From assembly GCF_031877795.1 (NCBI RefSeq), contig NC_133939.1, positions 3,949,698 through 4,013,697 on the forward strand: a stretch of DNA of 64,000 nucleotides. Direction: 5' to 3'. Shown piece by piece: positions 58,308-64,000 of this stretch. The translations under genes were made by a program, and so were the position numbers. Positions within the stretch are counted from its first letter, which is position 1. Each line of letters opens with the position of its first letter. The notes beneath the pieces are model-generated. The model made no database searches. It was not told the origin of the DNA and was given only the letters and a program-made list of their open reading frames with translations. Source of the DNA: Strix aluco (lineage: Eukaryota > Chordata > Aves > Strigiformes > Strigidae).

Positions 58308-60904
58308 CTGCAAGGCAAGAGGGAGGGAAATGAGAAGAGGGTGAGAATAAGCACGTCCCACGCTTGGAGGTGCAGCACCTCCCCAAAAACACAGGCTGCG
58401 AGGCCAAGCCCCGCCGCAGCCCCCCGCCCCGCTGCTGGTGGGGACTGCGCCCAGCGAAACCCAAAGACATCATACAGCAGATACAGCCTCTCAAAAAAAA
58501 TAAAAAAAAAAAAAAGAAGAAAAGCAGTGCTTAATTAATATGCTGTCAGAAAAACGGCAATTTCAGTGAAAGCTCTCAATTTTTCCTTGGGGGAAAAAAA
58601 GGAATGGAAGAGACGCATTTCTTTGTGAAGCTGAGATGTTTCAGAGAGCGGAGGCTGAGACTTGATTTTGGGGGCGGGAGGGTTACCGTGTCCCCCCAGC
58701 ACTGAAGATGCTTTTCATCCTTCCCCCTCCCACTGCAATATGAGCACCCCCCGGGCCTAAAGCAGGAGCAAACCACCAGGCACCATGAAATCACTTTTTC
58801 CAATGTCACAAAAAATACCCATTTTTCTCCACTGTCGGGGGGAAGGCAGAAGGTCTCTGAACCAGAAGAGCAGCCCTAGGAGCACCTCCTTCTCACCTTG
58901 CAACCAAGAAGTGCCGCACAACAGCAAAATCCCATTATTTAGTCGCTTCGGAGAGGCAAAGATGCTTTTAATATACAATTGCACCTTGGAAACATAAAGG
59001 TGCCACATTAAATAACAAAGCAATTGACCGCTGCGTCCCTTTGCTGGGCCACCGATAACTGGGGCTCGCTGGCATAATTATTGCCGGGTGTCTCTGTGCC
59101 TCTCTGAACACACCGATGCTTTCAAAAAACAACTCCAGCTGTGTCTGACATTTCACGCCTATTAAAATCCATTATTCTCCTGAACAAAAATAATTTTTTT
59201 AGCAAACCCAGGTGGTAATGAAACTTTTATTTAGTAATTTAGTGTTTGGCAGAAAAAGGGGCATGGGAGAAGGGTAAGAGAAATTGAGATTATCTTTTTA
59301 AAAAAGAGCTTCAGATGGGGAAAAAGATATCTCTGTGTATCTCTTATGCACTGGGGTCCATTTTTGGTGCCGTGCTTGAAGATTTGGTCTCACAGTTCCT
59401 ATTAACATTAATAGGAGCAGAACACCTAAATGGCTGGAAAAAAGCGACAACACAAATACTAAAAATGTTTTACAAGAGGCAGCAGACGCAGGGCATGGCA
59501 GACGGTGCTGAACACGCTGCTCAGCCAGGCGGGACCCTGGGGACTGGTGTAAATCAGGGTGGTTGCACCCAAGTCAGCTGGGTGATGGTGATTTATATCA
59601 GCTGCGGATTTGGCCACATTAAAGCTGAAGCCAAGCAATGGCTCCGGCCCCAGGCGCTGCTCCCAGCTCTGCCACCGCCTTCCCTCCACAGCCTTTCCCA
59701 GATCATTTAGCTGCAACCACCCAACCCGTCCAGCAGCAGCGGAGCCGGGGAAGGGTTTGGGGGGTTTATATTCCCCTGCACAGCCTGTGCCTTCCCCGGG
59801 GCAGCGGCTGCCGGCTCAGCTCTCTCATGGCAGCAGCCATTCCCTTTGCCCTGGCAAAAAAGATCTGGGGGCAGCTACGGGTGATTGAGGCCGATCCCAA
59901 AGGATGGATCCCAAAGGACCCGAGGGACAGGTCATGAGCAGCTGGGGGAGGCCAGGGAGGCAGCAGCGCGGTTGAGCATCCCCCAGGTACGCAGCCACCG
60001 AATCACCTCCCTGTTGCACATCCTCCTCCCCATGCTCCAGCGTGGGGGCCCCTGCAAAGCTTTGATCTCAGCCTCTAAGTGGTGGTGTGACACAAACACA
60101 ATAAAAAGGCCACGCTTGTGAGATGAGAAGGCATCTCGTAAAGGGAAGGCGCTGTCAGCATCAGCGTGGCCATAGGGGAGCAAAGGGCATGGTTGGGATG
60201 CGGGCAGCAGGACAGTCCCGGGGCAATCTCCCTTTCTGCGCTCGTGGGAATGGGGCAGCCTGGGCAGAATTGGGCAGAACTGCAAATACCCAAAGCGATC
60301 AAAGCATGGACAGCACCGCACACCCAGCTGCTATTCCCAGGTGCTGCTGCGGAAAAGGGGAGCAGCAGGTGGGAGCGGGGAAGGGACGGAGGCATGTGTG
60401 GAGCTGCCCCGAGTTCTAGGAGCGCCCCAAAGCCACGGCCCTATCACTAACCACTCCTGTGAGCCCTCCTCAGGCACCAGCCCGGCTGCTGCCCTCACCC
60501 AACCCTTTCGCAAAGGGCAGTTGCACCTCATCACCATTCCCGGGGGGCATCGGGGCAGGAGCTTCCCAGAGCCCCATCCCCATCAAGGCATCACTGGGGC
60601 CAGGACACAGCGCTGCCACCCAGGCACTAACCCTAGCCAAAAGACTAGAGCCTCAGTCCCTGACCACTGGCTGCCTCTGGCTGTGGACTGCTCCTCAAAT
60701 ATTTAGGCTGGGGAACCTGAAAAGAGTTCACCCAAAGCATGGTGGGGAAAAATAAACACACAAACTGATGTGCGTGCATGTTTTGCAGCCGCCTTGCCCG
60801 TGGAAGCCCCCACAAGGCTCCAGCCCACGTTTCCAACACAAGGCTCACCCTGCTCCTTAGACAACACTTGGCACGGTCTGCACCTCCCACCATCAGTCCC
60901 GCTC
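58308..60904. other. Unique DNA, possible intron of the minus-strand transcription unit
   Basis: If the terminal exon is real, this is its last intron or part of it. A-rich runs lie at 58493-58515 and a CpG-bearing segment at 59640-59960. No convincing internal exon was found: candidate frames on the minus strand (58757-59023, 59932-60321) lack splice context and domains. Confidence 0.4.
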
Positions 60905-61330
60905 ACTGCTAATTAGCATTGATAATTGCACTGATGGTGACCGTAATTTTCCTACCCTCTCTCCCCTGCCTTCGCACAAGGGTTCAATTGCCTAATGAGA
61001 CCCCCGGGGATAATCATCAAGAGAGGAGCAGGTTCACCCCCACCATGATGTCAGCTCCTGGGCAATATGCGGGGATGGGAGAGCAGAGAAGGGAAAGCCA
61101 CAGCCCAGGCTGGCAGACAGGGAAAGCTGCCGAGCCTTGTTTACTTGGGGACATGAAGAAAAGTTCACTCCAATTAATTTTTTTAAGTGGATAGGCGTTA
61201 ATTCCCCTACACTTATCTAGAATTAATACAGCCTTAATTAGATTTTTGCCTAATCCAATTCCATGTCCACCCCGAAAGGGCATGTCTGTTTTGGGAACGA
61301 GCAGAGTTCAGCTAATCCACTTAAAATTCA
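60905..61330. promoter_or_regulatory. Homeodomain-motif-rich block (TAATCC/TAATTA)
   Basis: Contains gctaattagcattgataatt near 60909, then ccaattaatttttttaag, gcgttaattccc, agaattaatacagcc and ccttaattag. Two TAATCC sites at 61251-61256 and 61313-61318 are the core bound by lysine-50 homeodomains (OTX/PITX/GSC type). The spread of at least six TAAT cores over 170 bases (61161-61330) is the densest in the right part of the window. If the minus-strand gene is real, this would be an intronic element. Confidence 0.38.
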
Positions 61331-62162
61331 CGCAGCTGGTTTGTTCAGATTAACCTCCTCCAGCACTTCCCTCCAGAGATGAGCCAGAAGACCTCAATGC
61401 CATCCTTGCCTCTGTCACTGGCAGGGCCACCCTGTCCACGGTCACCTCACCTAGCAATGCAGCTGGTTTCTTCTCCACTTGCTGTCATGTGTTAGGGTCT
61501 GCTGGGACCCAGTGATACCCCTGAACAGCCACAGCAGAGCCACGCAGCAGGGGATGGACAGCCAGGGCCTTCATGGCATTTTAAATGCCGATGGCCAGAG
61601 GAAGGAGAGCAGAAGCAGTAGAGATGCTCAGACACAGAGGGGGAGGGAGTGGGCAGCTATGCCCAGGCTGGAGGGATGCTCACGATGCTGCTCCGTGGAG
61701 GACAGCCAATCAAAGCAGATGGCCCTGGGACACCATCCCCAGAGCACCAGCAGCTCTGACAGCCCAGAAAGGCCCAGGTGAAGGGCACCATGGTCACCAC
61801 AGGCAGATGCATTCCCCTCCACAGCACTGATCTGCTTCTCTGACATGAACCAAGAGACCAGACTTAATGCCATGGATGCTTACAGTCCCCAACGGCATGT
61901 GCCTGGTTCCCACCTCACATCTCCTCCCTCCATGCAGAGCAGAAGAGGCCCTCTCCTGACCAGAGCAGCCATGTCTGCTCCATTTTTCACGTCAACCCTT
62001 GGGATGGCAACACAACCCATCCAGGTCAATGATAGATGGACACGAGCCAGCAGACCTCCCCCAAGACACAGATGCAGAACCAAAGCCCGAGAGCATCAAA
62101 AATGGGAGAGCGCAACATGACAGCAGCTCTCACACCTCCCAGAGATAGGTTTTGGAGGAGGT
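61331..62162. other. Unique non-coding DNA
   Basis: Nothing recognised. Confidence 0.5.
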
Positions 62163-62258
62163 TGAGCTCAGCTGGGACAGTCACAGTCATTCCCCTGTGG
62201 CAGGAGGGTTGGACCCCATGATCTTTAAAGGTCCCTTCCAACCCAAACCAATTCTGTG
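62163..62258 (+). repeat. CR1 LINE 3' end, plus orientation, very short
   Basis: 'ggcaggagggttggacccca' and 'tgatctttaaaggtcccttc', with caacccaaaccaattctgtg, are the CR1 3' UTR and terminus. Only about 60 bases are firm; the upstream 30-40 are weaker. The subfamily resembles that of 51899-52172, which reads the same 'ctttaaaggt' stretch in the opposite direction. Confidence 0.85.
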
Positions 62259-63566
62259 AAAAACATAAGCCAGAATGGGAGCAACAGAGAAACCACTGAC
62301 ACAGTGAAACAACTTGCCACGGAGTCCCATGGGTGTGAACTTTGCCTCTCCTCCATCATTGCTTGAGAAGTTTCTGGCTCTTCTGAAATTGAGAGGAGAC
62401 TCACTGGGAACCGCTGGAGAACGTCTCCTTCAGGATCTTTGAAAATAATCTGGAAGGCACCCAAGTCGTGATTCAATCAGCATCCATCCTGGCAGGATCT
62501 TTCATAGAAGAGGCACCAAAGCAAGTGATGACACGAGTGTTAAATAAACCCCTGTGGCTCCTCGCACAGTGGGGACGTGACAGGAGCAGGAGTCACGCAG
62601 CACCTGGATGAGCACACGAGCTGGATGTGAAGCCAACCACCTGACTTTCCATCTGCAGTTTGAGGAGCACGGGTGGCCTTGGAGCTATGGTAAGTTTCTG
62701 AGAGCTTGAAAATGTGCCACAGGGTCTGTAAATCCATTCCTCATCTTAGAAACCCATTGATCCTTTTTTTCTTAAGTCAAATTCAATGTTTAAGAGTAAC
62801 GATTTCCAAGTGAACATAGAGTGGCTCAAATATATCGGCAGCTTTTATGGATCAGAGGCAAAAGCCTTAATTCAGACCCTAATGAACGCAAACATGTCTG
62901 TCCCCATCGCAAAACAATGGCATTGGTGATGGTGCAAAAAAAACCCTTCATAGGTGATGCTCAATGATTTATACCAGGCCATGGGCCAGCCGTGATGCTC
63001 CCCTGGCTCCCACAGGGATGTCCTCGGCTGGAAGGCAGGGATGCAACCAGCTTTACTGATGAGACTTCTGAAAACCAATCTAAAAACAACCCTTCCCTCC
63101 CTCTGAATCGAACACCCTGGAGCAGCATCCTCCGCACTGGCTTGTTGGGAAGATGCCATCGACCTGCAAAGGAGTGGAAAGCAGAAGAGGATATCCCACG
63201 GGGCTTGGGGTGGAGCATGGGGAGCTCCTGGAGCAGAGACAGAGGAGAAAGGAAGGGGGGCAGGGGAACGACAGCCCTGTTTTCTCCTAGGGAAAGGATC
63301 ATTGCAAGCACCAAAGGCTGACAGGCTCAGAAATAACGGTCTGAGCTCACTCTTATTTAAAAACCAGCTGCCTGCTGTTTTCATCGCAAGTCCCGCTCTG
63401 ACTCGCAGCAACATTTAAAATTAAATATACATAAGTACTTTCAAAGAACTGTTAATTTGAAGGTCATTAAATGGCATAAAATACTTTTTTTTTTTTTTCT
63501 AGAAAGAGGCACACAATAATGCTATTAATACATGCTCCTCTTCCGCGTTCAAAAGCTCACTCTCAC
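62259..63566. other. Unique non-coding DNA
   Basis: A tiny acceptor/donor pair at 62659-62689 is listed among the rejected items. The 180-codon minus-strand frame (62872-63414) has no domain. Confidence 0.45.
63484..63498. repeat. T14 homopolymer
   Basis: A T run preceding ctag; acceptor-like but unsupported. Confidence 0.8.
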
Positions 63567-63660
63567 CTTGGATGTGCAAGTGGCTGAGTTCACCTTTGCC
63601 TGCAGCGGCACGACATCTCATTTTAATTACTGCTATTGAGAAAGCTGCTGCCTCCTCCAT
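63567..63660 (-). CDS. Possible first coding exon, minus strand
   Basis: On the minus strand an ATG in good start context (gcgcgATGG, G at -3 and +4) opens MEEAAAFSIAVIKMRCRAAA and reaches a strong donor, ccaag|gtgaga, after 94 bases (31 codons plus one base). The leftover single base fits the 64-codon frame of the terminal exon at 58307. That phase match has a one-in-three chance of being accidental. No family recognised; an upstream out-of-frame ATG occurs 7 bases earlier. Confidence 0.18.
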
Positions 63661-64000
63661 CGCGCATAGTGCAGCCCGCCAGGGAAGGGGTTGTACAAAA
63701 AACATGGCAAAGCCCAGGGGGAAATGATGCAGCTGAATTGCCAATGGGGATTTGGGGAGGGGGGAAAGAGGGGGGCAACACAGCGGGGCTGGCACTGGAG
63801 GACACAGAAGGGCGGGGGCAACGTGAAGCCAGTTGGCAACACCCAGTGCAGACGTGACCATCTTGCCAACTGATTCTCACACCGAGACCTTGGGCCAAGC
63901 TCAGAGCAGGGTTTTGTAGCAAAAAGTCCCTTTTTTGATGTAATGCTACATGTAAAAACAGACAAAGCCAACACAGACACAAAAAAAAAAAAAACCAAAA
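63661..64000. other. Unique DNA to the window edge
   Basis: G-rich purine stretch (63750-63775) and an A-run near the end (about 63981-63994). No gene was recognised. Confidence 0.5.

Noticed and set aside
57846..58538. 230-codon plus-strand open frame
   Set aside because: It runs antisense through the minus-strand 3' UTR, exon and acceptor, crosses homopolymers and shows no domain; the minus-strand architecture is better supported.
59315..59710. Plus-strand frame with hydrophobic start (MGKKISLCISYALGS)
   Set aside because: No family recognised, no splice or promoter context; it reads out of an AT-rich block into GC-rich DNA.
62659..62689. 31-bp micro-exon (ccatctgcag ... atg|gtaagt)
   Set aside because: Good splice-like signals but far too short to judge, with no partner exon; such pairs are expected by chance in 64 kb.
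1..64000. Prokaryotic operon, phage, IS element, tRNA or rRNA
   Set aside because: No ribosome-binding-site-led gene series, no tRNA cloverleaf, no IS ends; repeats are vertebrate CR1 and MIR-like, so the DNA is a bird chromosome.

Overview
The window looks like bird nuclear DNA with no complete gene in it. The main reason is the repeat set: at least six fragments of the avian LINE CR1, several carrying the typical 3' end (a 'ttggaagggacc'-type stretch followed or preceded by 'attctatg/attctgtg'-like octamers), plus older, heavily decayed CR1/L3-like and MIR-like relics. There is no Alu, B1, L1 or fish/insect-type repeat. No long uninterrupted protein-coding frame, operon, tRNA, rRNA, CRISPR array or prokaryotic mobile element is visible. 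The many short ORFs in all six frames behave like chance ORFs. Which bird it is cannot be decided from this sequence.

Layout. 1-9 kb: unique sequence with one rearranged minus-strand CR1 copy (2866-3790) that still carries a decayed reverse-transcriptase tail, then AT-rich blocks. 9-20 kb: unique sequence with one possible exon (9390-9528), a minus-strand CR1 relic (about 11920-12065), a MIR-like relic (about 14165-14275) and AT-rich, homeodomain-motif-rich blocks. 20-24 kb: two plus-strand CR1 3' ends (20851-21123 and 23038-23288) and an odd palindromic decamer array (21461-21497). 24-35 kb: unique sequence, an A13G16 homopolymer pair, a MIR-like relic and a pair of POU octamers. 35-37 kb: two ancient CR1/L3-like relics on either side of a TA/TG-rich microsatellite. 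37-51 kb: unique sequence with a CRE/AP-1 motif cluster (38.5-38.75 kb), several AT-rich candidate regulatory blocks and one possible cassette exon (44121-44234). 51-54 kb: the best-preserved CR1 copy (51899-52172). 54.03 kb: a TATA-type promoter candidate. 54.58-54.77 kb: a bipartite TCCCC/TCCTC repeat. 57-64 kb: the most gene-like part, with a convincing 3' terminal exon on the minus strand (about 57940-58307: splice acceptor, stop codons, 3' UTR, AATAAA), a facing plus-strand terminal-exon candidate (57498-57650, AATAAA at 57749), a possible upstream minus-strand exon (63567-63660) and a block with several TAATCC/TAATTA homeodomain sites.

Reading as a whole: this is most simply an intergenic or intronic region of a bird chromosome, rich in unannotated AT-rich blocks that resemble developmental enhancers, with the 3' end of a minus-strand transcription unit near 58 kb. 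I did not find a new enzymatic or defence system. The points most worth checking are the convergent exon candidates at 57.5-58.3 kb, the bipartite pyrimidine repeat, the palindromic decamer array and the motif clusters. Conservation and transcription cannot be seen in a single sequence, so all regulatory and exon calls below are inference unless stated.
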